From positions 8,324,001 through 8,388,000 of the forward strand of contig OY855914.1 in assembly GCA_963693305.1 (NCBI GenBank): 64,000 bases of DNA. Reading direction: 5' to 3'. Below, one piece after another: positions 44,907 through 55,161 of the stretch (position 1 is the stretch's first letter; each line of letters starts with the position of its first letter). The DNA comes from Meandrina meandrites. Lineage: Eukaryota; Cnidaria; Anthozoa; Scleractinia; Meandrinidae. The position numbers and the translations under genes are program-made. The notes beneath the pieces were generated by a model. It was not told the DNA's origin. It ran no database searches and saw nothing but the letters and a program-made list of their open reading frames with translations.

Positions 44907-45195
44907 TACCACGCGAAACCTTTATATCACATCTTATGAATTCTACTGACTACTTTGTAAACACTCAGCTAATTTCATTTATCTCGGCATGCTTTGAATT
45001 GAGAGACAATCTCGTTACAATGATCACAAACTCAAATAGTTAAAATGAACAATTGTTGTAATTCTTTTATTTTGTTTTATGTTATTTTCTATTTTACTAG
45101 ATACATCAGTTAATGAATTAATGAGTAATTAAATTAAAGTAGCTTTTGCAATACTGCTAATCCTATGTAGTCATGCAAATAAAGCTTGTTGTTGT
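44907..45195 (+). pseudogene. LINE-A C-terminus and 3' tail
   Basis: The frame resumes across the TA site and ends with QLISFISACFELRDNLVTM and a stop near 45040. The 3'UTR follows and ends CAAATAAAGC then TTG repeats at about 45177-45195, a short-repeat tail as in CR1/L2-type LINEs. Confidence 0.75.
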
Positions 45196-46950
45196 TGAAT
45201 CTCTTAAAAGTTGTAAGCCTAAAGCTTGTGAACTTTTAAATTCATTTTCTCAGGTTCTGTTAAGAAATTGTTTTACCAAAATTATTTACACCTTATTGCA
45301 AACGTTTGTGGTTACTGCTTCATATATCGTATCAAAAGAAATCTTTTCTAACAACACTAAACATCGAAAACAAATTTCGAAGATCCACTGAATTTTACAA
45401 AATCACTTAAAAGACGATTTTACAAAATGACTAAACGTAAGATTTTGCCTACAGGGGGGTAGCGACCATATACGCACGTACGCACTTGCTAACCTACAGA
45501 AATCTAAAAAAATATACATTTTTAGCGAAGAGCATCTTTTTTGCTGGACAGAGTTTTTCTCACTGCGTTACCGAGATTTTGTGATATTACTAGACTGTGT
45601 ACAGCCGTCCCGCTCCCCTAAAAAAAATCGATTGTTTTTAGGGGAGCGGGACGGCTGTACGCAGGCTATGATATTACTTATGATTAAATACACTATTCAG
45701 TCTAATACAGCCATCACTATGCAAATAACAAAATGAATTTTAAAAACAAAAACAAAACAGATCAAAATGCACCAATCGCAACACACAGACTTGACCTTTT
45801 TAACACCTTGGACTGAGAGCTCTGCAGCGTAAAACGCAATCATTTGAGTTTTGGACTTCGAATTCAGAGTTCACGTATCTTTGACCATCCACTGAAACCC
45901 AGGGCTACAAAGGGGTGGGAAGAGAAGGGAGGTGTTTTGGGTTTTAAGAATGAGAAGCCTTGGACTTTAGTCGAGAACCTCGATTTCACAAGGCAGGCAT
46001 ATATATGGCCCTGATCACTCGATCTGCTCACGTATCCTGTGTTAACCTGCTGAACGCAGTTTTAGTGGTATGAAGAGATTAAAACCTCTCCACGCAGCAC
46101 TATGAGTGCAGAGATGTTATCCCCCTGGCAACTCTCCACATTGATAAGCATAAGGCGAGATGTCGACATTGACAATGTGGTTTTGAAATTTGCCTGTCTG
46201 AAGGGGAGACGTTTTTCCCTTTGCTTGTAAACACTGGAAAACACTGTTAAAACATACTAGTGATTGTCCCAAAGGTTGACACTTACACAACATAAGTTAA
46301 TGTCACTTATAACTGAACGTTTTTCCATGTTCTGATTTATGAAACTGTCCCCAGGAAATCGTGGGAAATAGCATTTCCTAGACTTGCTCGTTCTCGCGCT
46401 TCGCGCTCACTGTCTCGCTTCGCGCGCTGTTAGCTCCACTTGTAGGCAAGTCTAAGCATTTCCGAGCCCCTAAAAATAAAAATTTTCTCGGGGGCACCCC
46501 CAGCGGCTCGCGCTTAAATTGGTTTTTCTTGCATACTCCACGAAAAATGCACGCTACTCCAATGGCCTTCCCTTGTCCGTGAAGTACCCAATGCATTGCT
46601 ACATTCGCCTTCTCATTTCGATAAATCGCCGCAGTAACTGGCAAAAGAACGCGACCATTTTCTTGCGCCATATTCAGTCCAGTCGGTGCTCACTGCGGTG
46701 TGTTCCTGCTTCCCGCCAATTTTGCTTAGTAAACGTACCTAGTAACCGAGAGTGAATTCATAACTCATACCCTTACTCCAGTTCAACGACAGCCCGCAAT
46801 CACTGGAAATAGCGCATGAAAAACATGGGTACAGAGACAATATCACGAGATGATTTCCTTTAACGTTTTTTATTTCAAGTTTACTTGTCTTCATTTTATC
46901 AGAGTTTTGTTCCCGTAATTCTTAAAACTGTTTAATATTCCCTTGTTCTC
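45196..46950. other. Non-coding interval between transposons
   Basis: No gene is supported. It contains the 78-bp MITE at 45591-45668. An inverted CTTGC..GCAAG pair with GCGCTTCGCG words lies near 46380-46455. Short frames here show no domain. Confidence 0.4.
45591..45668. mobile_element. 78-bp Mutator-like mini-MITE with 9-bp target duplication
   Basis: The ends TAGACTGTGTACAGCCGTCC and complement form an almost perfect hairpin with a short AT loop. A perfect 9-bp direct repeat TGATATTAC flanks it (45582-45590, 45669-45677). Nine-base duplications are typical of Mutator-like elements. Confidence 0.85.
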
Positions 46951-47086
46951 TACCCTGGGTTCCAGGAGGTTTCTTGTTTTTGTTTTGTTTTGTGGCGACA
47001 GTGGGCGGCGAAGCCGCGATCGTGCCGCTTCGCCGCTCACTGTCGCCACAAAACAAAACAAAGAAAACCCTCTGGCACCCAGGGTA
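46951..47086. mobile_element. 136-bp Mutator-like MITE with 9-bp target duplication
   Basis: The ends TACCCTGGGTTCCAGGAGGT and near complement fold back through repeated TTTTGTTTTG and a GGCGGCGAAGC/GCTTCGCCGC core. A perfect 9-bp repeat CTTGTTCTC flanks it (46942-46950, 47087-47095). No ORF. Confidence 0.85.
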
Positions 47087-47109
47087 CTTGTTCTCCAGCT
47101 GAAGTTGAC

Positions 47110-47110
47110 C

Positions 47111-47146
<36 letters not shown>

Positions 47147-47240
47147 TTAATAATAATAATAATAAAACCTTTATTTAAGTGTCAAAAACTGAAATAGCAG
47201 TAATAGAACCACTAAATGAGGACACTTTAAAGTAAAAGAA
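47110..47240 (-). mobile_element. 3' tail of LINE-B with ATT repeat
   Basis: On the minus strand this reads as UTR, then AATAAAGGTTTT (about 47174-47163) and an ATT microsatellite of about 16 units (to 47110). It appears to be the 3' end of the LINE whose coding end lies at 52281-52529; the two parts are separated by the Ngaro-B element. Confidence 0.6.
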
Positions 47241-47422
47241 AAATAAATGTATTTATGCTCGGTGCGTTGGTATTATGTGTCGGAATGGAGGTTACGTAAT
47301 GCGTACCGCATTTAGGCGTGTTTATCACGCTTATTGTTTGGGATGTCTTTAAATAGGTTCACCACGTGTTGTGCTCTCACTTTAGGTCATTTCAGTGCCT
47401 TCAATCGACCGTCACTTAGTTT
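47241..47422 (+). repeat. Ngaro-B repeat A1 (partner A2 at 48173-48354)
   Basis: 182 bp starting AAATAAATGTATTTATGC, copies differing at one A/G. Both include the same leader ATG (47334-region in A1), so the leader reading frame in both is repeat sequence and not real gag. Confidence 0.9.
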
Positions 47423-47435
47423 TTGCTTGTTTATC

Positions 47436-48035
47436 ATGTCTGATAAAGATGGCGAGGAGGATCCAAAAGCTATTTCTGCCGGGACTCTTGAAGACTTAAG
47501 GTCTTACTTTGATCAGAAGTTTTCGCATTTGAAGCGCGAGCTTTCGGAAGATCAACTCAAGTCGTCTTCTTCCTTGGTTAAGAAACTTAAGTCCGAATCG
47601 AACTTAACATTCAAGTTTAGCGGCAACAAGAAGCAGTTCGAGTTCAATATTGAGACTTTGGAGCACATCACCCAGAGTCTTTCTTTTGTCGATTCGCTGA
47701 AATCTCTCGTCGACCTTGAAAACCCCGAAAATCATCAAGTTTCAGCGTTGATTCTTAAACTCGACGATTCCCTCAACTCCGCTTCAAAGGCCATAAAGCG
47801 AAGAAACAAGCTCATCAGAATTGCTGACATATCTGAAGCAGGTTGGGCCGCAGTTGACGAGTATCTTTCTGACGAAGTCGCTTCTGGTTCTGAAGACGAA
47901 AAGAAGATCCGTGCTGCCGAGCAGAGAGCGTTGAGTAAGAAGAAGAACGCCCGCATTGCGAAGTCGGGACAGAAGTTGAGTATTTTTATCTGTTACTTTC
48001 ATTCGTCTTCTTTGCCCGTTCTTTATTTTCTTTAG
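47436..48035 (+). CDS. Ngaro-B Gag N-terminal half
   Basis: From ATG at 47436 (matching the Ngaro-A Gag start), it encodes about 200 residues: an acidic start, SYFDQKFSHLKRELSED, the conserved FKFSGNKKQFEFN, and SEDEKKIRAAEQRALSKKK. The frame then runs into non-Gag sequence and stops at 48035, shortly before repeat B1. The zinc knuckle part is on the other side of the B1-A2 block. Compared with Ngaro-A, the break falls between the basic region and the knuckle. Confidence 0.75.
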   Translation: MSDKDGEEDPKAISAGTLEDLRSYFDQKFSHLKRELSEDQLKSSSSLVKKLKSESNLTFKFSGNKKQFEFNIETLEHITQSLSFVDSLKSLVDLENPENHQVSALILKLDDSLNSASKAIKRRNKLIRIADISEAGWAAVDEYLSDEVASGSEDEKKIRAAEQRALSKKKNARIAKSGQKLSIFICYFHSSSLPVLYFL

Positions 48036-48048
48036 CGTTTAGCATCGT

Positions 48049-48354
48049 GTATTATGGCACTGCTCGACCTATTCCTCCAATACAATAAATTCATTTATTG
48101 TCTATTTGCTTGTGTGTTTCATCATTACAGAGTTTAGAGCATAAATAAGTTATTTTCGGTACGCAGTTTAGGAAATAAATGTATTTATGCTCGGTGCGTT
48201 GGTATTGTGTGTCGGAATGGAGGTTACGTAATGCGTACCGCATTTAGGCGTGTTTATCACGCTTATTGTTTGGGATGTCTTTAAATAGGTTCACCACGTG
48301 TTGTGCTCTCACTTTAGGTCATTTCAGTGCCTTCAATCGACCGTCACTTAGTTT
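48049..48354 (+). repeat. Ngaro-B internal B1-A2 junction block
   Basis: B1 starts GTATTATGGCACTGCTCG and passes into A2 with six bases of overlap. It lies within gag instead of after the recombinase. I looked for splice sites that would remove it and keep the Gag frame; a pyrimidine tract with CAG is present at 48370-48377, but no donor of matching phase was found. Confidence 0.85.
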
Positions 48355-48377
48355 CCCCTTTCTTCCGTTTCTACAGG

Positions 48378-48631
48378 TCGTTCAGCGTCCAGGCACGTCA
48401 TCTGGTTCTTCATCAACTGTCTCCTCTATTACGCCAAGGAATTTTACTAATTTTCGTCCTCAAACGTCGAAAGGCGCCTTTGATAAAGGCCGTTATGACA
48501 TCTGCTTCGCCTGCGGCCAGACCGGTCATTGGAGAGTCAATTGCCCCAACAAATACTTCTCTGCCCCATCAACCTACAAACAGCTCCAAAGTTTGCCAAT
48601 TAAAGACAGCGGCTCTTCTGGGCAGCAGTAA
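48378..48631 (+). CDS. Ngaro-B Gag C-terminal half with zinc knuckle
   Basis: It follows repeat A2 and a pyrimidine tract ending CTACAG. It encodes a Ser/Thr-rich linker and the CCHC knuckle (CFACGQTGHWRVNC), ending at a stop at 48629-48631. The upstream in-frame ATG at 48266 lies in repeat A2, so the annotated start here is where non-repeat Gag sequence begins. The pol frame overlaps it. Confidence 0.7.
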
Positions 48632-50636
48632 TTCCATTTCTGACCAGAAAGTGGTGAATGATACTCTTGAAGGTATTTCAGACGATGGTCTAGTTTTCGA
48701 GGAGCGTTTTGAATTTGAGAATTCTCCCAATCGTATTCAATCAGTTAAGGGTAGGCTCAGAGCTCAATTTAATTTTTGGTCGCTTACTCTAGGTGCAAAT
48801 GATTTCATTCTCCGGGTTATTGACAAGGGGTATACCATACCTTTTATTACAGTTCCTCAGAATGCATTTTTTGATAATAACCGTTCAGCGCTCATGCACG
48901 CTGATTTTGTTTTAGAGGCTATTCAGGAGCTTCTTTTGTCAGGCTCAGTTGTTCAAGTTTCTAGTCCTCCTCATGTTGTCAATCCTTTGTCTGTTTCCAT
49001 ACAGAGTTGTGGTAAGAAGAGGTTGATTTTAGACCTTAGGCATGTCAATAAACACATTTGGAAAGAGAAATTTAAGTTTGAGGATATAAGGAACGCTTGT
49101 GTTTACCTTCCCTTCGATCATTTCATGTTTAAATTTGATCTTAAATCTGGCTACCACCATATCGATAGTTTGCAGGAACATCAAACTTTTCTAGGGCTTT
49201 CTTGGGTTGTTAATGGTGTAAGGAAGTTTTTTGTGTTTACAGTTCTCCCTTTTGGGTTATCCTCAGCTCCGTATATTTTTACTAAGGTTGTTCGTGTTCT
49301 TGTCAGATATTGGAGGAGTCATGCTGTGAGAATTACAGTTTACCTTGATGACGGGCTTGGTTCTGCCCGTGATTTCGCTCGCTGCGTAGCTGCTTCATTA
49401 TTTGTTAAGACTTCGCTTCAGCTTTCTGGTTTCCTTCCCAATGACAGTAAATCAATTTGGCAGCCAACTTCTTGCTTAGTTTGGTTGGGTTTTTGTATTG
49501 ATTTGTCTATTTATACTATCTCCATCCCTTCAGAAAGAATTCTCAGTGCGGTACAGGTTATTGATTCAATTCGTTCTCAGTATCCTTCTAGCACTGCTAG
49601 AAAATTGGCCCAGTTTGTTGGTAAGATTATCTCAATGGGTTTCGTTTTTGGTACTATTACTCGTATCATGACAAGGTATTCTCATTTCGATATTTTAAGA
49701 AGTCCTACATGGGATAGCAAAATTTCCCTATCGGGTTCCACTCTTAATGAACTATGTTTTTGGAAAGACAATATTCCTTCCCTTAACAGTAGACGCCTGT
49801 TGTCTGTACAGTCTCTTTATACCCGTGTATGTTATTCCGATGCGAGTTCTACGGGTTGTGCCAGTTACATGTTAGAATTTCATAACACCATCTCTCATAA
49901 GATGTGGAGTGTTGAAGAGGCTCAGAAGAGCTCCTCTTATAGGGAACTAAAGGCTATTTCCCTGGGTCTAGAATCTTTTTTGCCTTTAGTTAAAGGGCAC
50001 ACTATTAAGTGGTATACTGATAATCAGAGCGTTTCTAGAATTGTTGAAGTGGGAAGCATGAAGAAAGATTTGCAACGTTTAGCTTTGCGCATTTTTAGTA
50101 TGTGCTTGCTCAATTGTATCACATTGGAAGTTGAATGGATTCCGAGATCGGCTAATGATAGAGCTGATTTTTTGAGTAGAGTGGTGGATTATGATGATTG
50201 GCGGGTCAACAGGGATTATTTCCTTTTGGCCGAGGAGAAATGGGGGCCTCACTCCGTGGACCGCTTCGCGAATCATGAAAATACTCAGTTGCCCCGTTTC
50301 AATAGCAGGTTTTGGTGCCCTGGAACAGAGGCGGTTGATGCCTTTTCTGTTTCTTGGGCGGGAGAGAATAATTGGCTCGTTCCACCTATTTTTCTCATCC
50401 CCAGGGTCCTCAATCACATGGTTGCCCTTGGCGGTCGCGCTACACTTGTTGTTCCTGCTTGGCCTTCCGCTCCATTTTGGCCATTGATTTTTACAGACGA
50501 GGGTTTGTCCCCCATATTCTCTGATTTTCTCGAGATCCCCATGGGTAGTGATGTTTTTGTTTTGGGTAATTATAAAAATGCCCTTTTTGGATCTCAAAAT
50601 TTCCGTTCAGGGGTCCTGTTCTTGAGGATTTCCTAG
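48560..50636 (+). CDS. Ngaro-B RT-RNase H polyprotein
   Basis: One uninterrupted frame. RT: SSPPHVVNPLSVSIQSCGKK, KRLILDLRHVNKH, motif A in MFKFDLKSGYHHID, FTVLPFGLSSAPY, and the catalytic YLDDGLG near 49340. RNase H: VCYSDASSTGCASY (Asp), YRELKAISLGLES (Glu), KWYTDNQSVSRI (Asp), and EWIPRSANDRADFLSR (Asp). The YR-element C-terminal region follows (HSVDRFANHENTQLPRFNSRF, WPSAPFWPLIF). All catalytic motifs are present. The frame is open from 48327, but its first part overlaps repeat A2 and gag; the true N-terminus is unclear, about 48560. Confidence 0.9.
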
Positions 50637-50929
50637 AGAGGCCTTACGTTAACGCCCCCCCCCCCCCCTTTCACATCTGTTGAGGGTTTCCTCTGCAGTT
50701 TGTTGAGTGTTTACGCTCATACCACATGGTATCCGAGTATCGTGGGATGCACTTGGATCCCTTTTTGTGGACCACTTGGTCTTTTTCATTATGCAGGGAC
50801 CACTTGGGCCCTTAGTGGCGATAGTTTGCTGTGTTTTTGGGACCACTTGGACACCGCGTGTTTTTATTTATTCAGTTATATTTTTGGTTTGGTCATTTTT
50901 GTCATTTCATTTTCTCTATTTTTTGCTTC

Positions 50930-51924
50930 AGATGTTAAAGCAGCTGCCAGTCGGACGTTTGGCGTTCCACTTTGTGAGAAGCTTTGGCTCTCTGCCTTCA
51001 ATTCTCGAGCTGATAACACAGTTATTAATTATTGTAGATCGTTTTGTAAGTTTAAAGCGTGGTGCTTGCATAGCACTGGGGAGGTTTCTTTTCTCCCAGC
51101 TACTTCAATCACAGTTTCCTTGTATTTGCATCATTTACTTGAGAATTCACTAGGTAGCTCTACAATTTACAGTGTTTTTTTGTGCTATTAACTGGGTGCA
51201 TAAGTTAGCAGGTTTTGAAAATTGCAATCCGTGCGACAAATTTCTTGTCAAGTCTATTGTTGAGGCTTCCAGTCGCCTTCCTCGTAAACCTGTCAGGAAG
51301 GCGGAGCCCATTACCCCAGAGATCCTTGGCTTAATTTTCCAGCAGTATGGGGAGAGTAGTAATTTACTTGATATCAGGTTTGTCTGTATGTGTTTACTTG
51401 CATATGCTGGTTTTTTCCGCATTTCCGAGCTTTTAAGCATTAGGAGATCTAACATCGTTACTGAAGATCTTTATCATAAGATTTTTGTTGAAGTCAGCAA
51501 GACTGATAAGTACAGAGATGGTTCCTGGGTTTATATTGCTAAGACTAGTAATTGTACTTGTCCTTATACTTACCTTATTAAGTACTTAGAAGCTGCAAGG
51601 ATTCCTTTGTTTTCTCAGAATTTCATTTTCAGATCCTTACGGTACGACAAGAACTTGAAGTGCAATGTTTTGTCTTCCAAGCCCCTCACCGCTAGCAGAG
51701 CGGGAGAAATTCTTAAGGAGAAGTTGTTAGCTATTGGGTTAGACCCCTCTAAGTTTAGTAATCACAGCTTCAGGTCCGGAGGAGCTACTTCCGCTGCAAA
51801 TCTGAATGTTCCTGATCGCCTTTTCAAAGTTCACGGAAGGTGGAAATCAGATTCAGCTAAAGACGGCTATGTTCGCGATAAAGTCGATTCACGTCTTTAT
51901 GTTCCTTTGCACATTGGAATTTAA
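50930..51924 (+). pseudogene. Ngaro-B tyrosine recombinase, one homopolymer frameshift
   Basis: The N-terminal domain (NSRADNTVINYCRSFCKFKAW) is in one frame to about 51170; the catalytic domain follows in the next frame from about 51175: Arg in FFRISELLSIRRS, Lys in VSKTDKYRDG, HxxR in NHSFRSGGATSAA, KVHGRWKSDSAKDGY with the Tyr, then VRDK. The shift occurs in a run of seven T (51173-51180), one more than expected, so it could be a recent slip or an assembly error. If the run had six T the recombinase would be intact. Confidence 0.85.
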
Positions 51925-52148
51925 TTAATTCAGTTTTTGTAAGAGTCAGTTTAGACTCATTTTGTATTTTGCTACCATTTATTCTTCTGTATTATGTAAG
52001 TTGTATTTTGTACAGGTCGTATTATGGCACTGCTCGACCTATTCCTCCAATACAATAAATTCATTTATTGTCTATTTGCTTGTGTGTTTCATCATTACAG
52101 AGTTTAGAGCATAAATAAGTTATTTTCGGTACGCAGTTTAGGAAATAA

Positions 52149-52610
52149 CAAAATCTAAATATCCTAATAATTGCTAAAATCGTTTCAAATTAGTTAAAAT
52201 ATTTACAATTTATATACAAGATAAAATACAAGATAAAATATTTACAATATTTACAGAAAAAATACAAGCCAAGACTTCCATTATGAACTACATAAAATAC
52301 AATTAGCGCAGCAATTATCATTCATTAAAATATCTAAATCTAGCTTACGAATGTTTTTCTTAAAAGATGGCAGTGTTGGTAAACTCCTAATGTGTTTTGG
52401 TATTATGTTCCATATCTTAGGCCAAGTGTATCTGATCGTGTGTTTGCCATATGTGACTGTTTTAAATCTAGGGATAAATTCTTTCATGTTCCCTTGTTCC
52501 CAAAAACCTATGGGAGACCCGCCGTACAAATGCGGATAACTTTGGTTTTTGGTAACAATAAATGTTTCGTATCAGAAAAATTGCAATGTTTTAGATCCGT
52601 TAAGATAGGA
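52149..52610 (-). pseudogene. LINE-B C-terminal fragment
   Basis: On the minus strand, 52529-52281 encodes the typical end of a CR1-like LINE protein: RFKTVTYGKHTIRYTWPKIW, then IPKHIRSLPTLPSFKKNIRKL and a Cys-containing tail (CCANCILC). It is followed by UTR to 52149, where Ngaro-B begins; the UTR and ATT tail continue at 47240-47110. The upstream part of the ORF is missing. Confidence 0.75.
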
Positions 52611-52633
52611 GTCCCCCCCCCCCCCACTATTAT

Positions 52634-53160
52634 GTGAGCCTTATTTTTTCATTGCATATGCGTGACTTGATATGTAGCGCGTTGCGGTATATGCTCGAAC
52701 ATAACCAGGGACGATGCCCCGTGAATTTGTGCACCGATCAAGGAAACGAATTCTACAACAAACACATGAAACGTTTGTTGGACGAGTACACTGATCATTA
52801 TTCTACCGAAGGATTGTCCAAAGCCTCCGTTTCAATCGCGCGCTGAAGGAACTCACCTACAATTACATGACGGACCACAACACCCCAAAGTACTCAGACG
52901 CTTTACACGAACTAGCGGACAGATACAACCAACGCATACATTCAAGAATTCAAATGGTCCCCGTTGACGGGAACAACTACAATGCCGAGGTAGTTTGGGA
53001 AAGGTTGTCCAAACCCACAGTCCCGTTGAACCTTAACAGATTTCAATCGGAGGATTTCATCAGAACCACCAAGTTGCTGAGGAAGGAGAAGAAATGAGGC
53101 GCGTTCGATTTCAAGAGTGGAAAGGGGGCGTGAACACGAGCCTGGCTAGACCTTCGATTT
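52634..53160 (+). pseudogene. Polinton/Maverick-type integrase fragment
   Basis: Two frames encode an rve-type integrase: first PVNLCTDQGNEFYNKHMKRLL, with the second catalytic Asp in TDQGNEF, then after a shift TYNYMTDHNTPKYSDALHEL and ADRYNQRIHSRIQMVP, with VVWERLSKP further on. This spacing and style match the c-integrases of Polinton/Maverick elements as I know them. Around 52820-52835 a small deletion and frameshift remove the segment where the catalytic Glu is expected. No other Polinton gene (polymerase B, packaging ATPase, capsid) is present nearby, so it is an isolated remnant. Confidence 0.7.
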
Positions 53161-54742
53161 TGAAGAAAAGAAAATTAATTTAAAAAGACATCACATGCCA
53201 TACCAAGGGTTACAATATTAAAAGATTCTTAAAAAAATGGACAGATGGTATACAGTATTTGCTAAAGTATGTCACGTATTCAACAACTATTATCCGGCCC
53301 TCTTCAGTAATCGAGATTTGCAATCCCCTCTTACAAATGCTACATAGCTACGTTTGGCACCGAGATTATTGAAAATTTGTGCTCAGAATTAAGGAAACGC
53401 CAATTCTGAGGACCTAAAATACAAAACTTTTCCGGTCAAAAAAGATTCTTTTTCCGCAAAGCATGCTCCTGGACCCCTCCTAGCAAGGAGCGCCTCTGAT
53501 GCTGGATTGTCAATCAGTCGAGCAATGATACATTAGGAACCCCTCGATGCCAAAAGGCTGGAAACGCCCCGGTATCTGCTAGGTATCAAAAGCGGCAAGT
53601 AGTGGGCAGGGTGAATTATTACACGCTAGAAGATTGGGTACGACGGTCATAAGAAGCTAAGCTGTTCAGTATCGAGTCAATCTTCTGAAAAGGAACCTGA
53701 TTTAATCTCGGTTATTGTATCTGAATTACAATAAACTATTCTGTAATATTGATGTCTCTTAGAATAAACAATCTTTGGTATAAAAATACATCAGTGTAAA
53801 AATATACAAATATAAATATTTACAAAAGATTGACATTTTAAAATTCTTAAAGTAGAGGAATCGAATACAAACATTAGATGTTTTATTTTTTAGTTACTAA
53901 TTATTGCTGTATCTACAAAATGTGTTCAATAAAAAACAACTTTCAAAAATATCATTTTTTTAGTTCACTGGGAACGCCCAATATTGACTATCTACTATAA
54001 TTTATGTCGTCCAGACGACTTTTCTGTATTTGGTTCGTAATAAATTATTTGCTGTCAAATGATTCATAGATAGATAGACAGCACTATATATTTACAATAA
54101 ATATCAATCTTCCAATCCAAACTAAATTTGCTATTCTAATATAATAATTTACAATTTACTTTTCTAAATCTAAAATTATCAATTCTTTTATTGTACACTG
54201 ATTGTGATTTCAAAGCGAAATTCATCAGTAAGGCCGTGAGGGGTAAAGGCAATGATCCCTCAGAAAGAAATTTTAACGAACAGAGATTTCTGTGGACGAC
54301 TGGAAGAGAACTGGAGCTCTTGAATTGAAGAAGACGCATTTGCTCAGGACGCTGCACTTTCAACATCAATCCGCTGAAATAAAAACACAATTTTCCTATG
54401 TAAGTAACATTCCAGACATACGGAATCTACGCCACATCAGAGGAACAGAAAGTGGTTTATTCTTTAAAGCATATTTTTGTTTCAAGTCACATCCAAAAAG
54501 ACTGAAATGAAATAAATCCTAATCTGAATAAAAGCTGTTTAATGTGATTGTCAAAAAAGACTAAATTCTGAATCTACTGGTAAGTTATATTGTTAGCAGA
54601 TATAATTAGAATCTGTATTACAAACAAATCCTATTCAGAGATTGAAACAATTTTCACTTTGGTATCGCAAGTCATTAGATCATCACTAGCTACACCCATT
54701 GTATTTTGTCAGGATTGTAATAACAGTTAGCTGGTACACATT
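53161..54742. other. Intergenic / 3' flank of right ROCO gene
   Basis: No gene is seen. It probably contains the 3'UTR of the right ROCO gene: on the minus strand, AATAAA hexamers occur at 54461-54456 and 54192-54187, about 280 and 550 bp past the stop. Confidence 0.4.
54456..54461 (-). terminator. Candidate polyadenylation hexamer
   Basis: AATAAA on the minus strand about 280 bp downstream of the Death-domain stop codon. Another lies at 54192-54187. AT-rich sequence makes chance occurrence likely, so the choice is tentative. Confidence 0.3.
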
Positions 54743-55161
54743 TTACACTCCAGGGTAGAGAGACGAGCTGTAAGAGTAAAGTGCTCTGCACATAAACACA
54801 ATAAAGACTCCAGTCAGTGCATTAATGCGTTGAACATTAGTCACTGCACCTCCACATGAAATATTGTAAAGAACACAACAATTACCATCAAAGTAGCAAA
54901 ATTGTTCTGCCAAGTCTTGGCGCTGTACAAGTTTATGTCTTAATGCATCACACAAAGCCTGGTAAGTCGCGGCAGAACCTTGTTCTTGTTTCCAATGTCG
55001 TAACATGTGGAATCCCTTTTCACTCAGCTGGTCATGTAATCGATGGATTTCTTGTAGCTTTGGTTCCTTGACATGAAGGCGACGTCCAAGCTTGATCCAT
55101 TTTTCGGCAATTTCAGCTCCCAAATCTTCTAATTCATCATCTGTGGGTATCCCTTGTTTAA
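54743..55161 (-). CDS. Death domain terminal exon
   Basis: After acceptor TATTTTGCAG the exon completes a split Val codon and encodes DDELEDLGAEIAEKWIKLGR, RLHVKEPKLQEIHRLHDQLS, and FHMLRHWKQEQGSAATYQAL, then DLAEQFC: six-helix Death-fold pattern with the conserved Trp residues of helices 1 and 5. About 50 further residues of unclear, partly hydrophobic nature follow up to the stop; the real end could also be in a further exon if a donor was missed. Confidence 0.85.

Larger units (their letters stand above)
24370..45195 (+). mobile_element. LINE-A, one non-LTR retrotransposon copy split by five insertions
   Basis: Six pieces on the plus strand form one element in order: about 24370-24440, 35744-35893, 38861-39549, 39741-about 40392, about 42415-42857 and 44907-45195. 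Joining frames across each insertion is consistent: Trp codon at the PAT boundary, Lys/Leu codons at the PLE target, Leu at the MITE, and LRLLPRE-type continuity at the TA site. RT motifs seen: ADHVFTLRTLIDKY, VDFRKAFDSVWH, GVRQGCILSPLLFNLYVNDL and YADDL. The C-terminal part has a CxxC...ETHFLLDC knuckle-like region and ends LISFISACFELRDNLV. The tail is AATAAAGC then TTG repeats (45178-45195). It resembles CR1-like LINEs; clade not resolved. Frameshifts and stops show it is dead. The 5' part, including any endonuclease, is not visible. Confidence 0.85.
47241..52148 (+). mobile_element. Ngaro-type YR retroelement (Ngaro-B), atypical repeat order
   Basis: The repeats are A1 47241-47422, B1 48049-48178, A2 48173-48354 and B2 52019-52148 (A 182 bp, B 130 bp, with copies nearly identical). 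Unlike Ngaro-A, where B1-A2 sit near the 3' end, here B1-A2 lie inside gag: the Gag N-terminal half is between A1 and B1, and the Gag C-terminal half, pol and recombinase are between A2 and B2. The coding content is otherwise full length. It interrupts the 3'UTR of LINE-B, with no obvious target duplication. Confidence 0.88.

Noticed and set aside
47334..47435. Leader methionine frame before Ngaro-B Gag, also at 48266
   Set aside because: The same leader occurs in both A repeats, and Gag similarity to Ngaro-A begins at 47436.
48035..48378. B1-A2 block of Ngaro-B as a spliced intron
   Set aside because: A pyrimidine tract and CAG are present at the right, but no donor gives the phase needed to continue the Gag frame.
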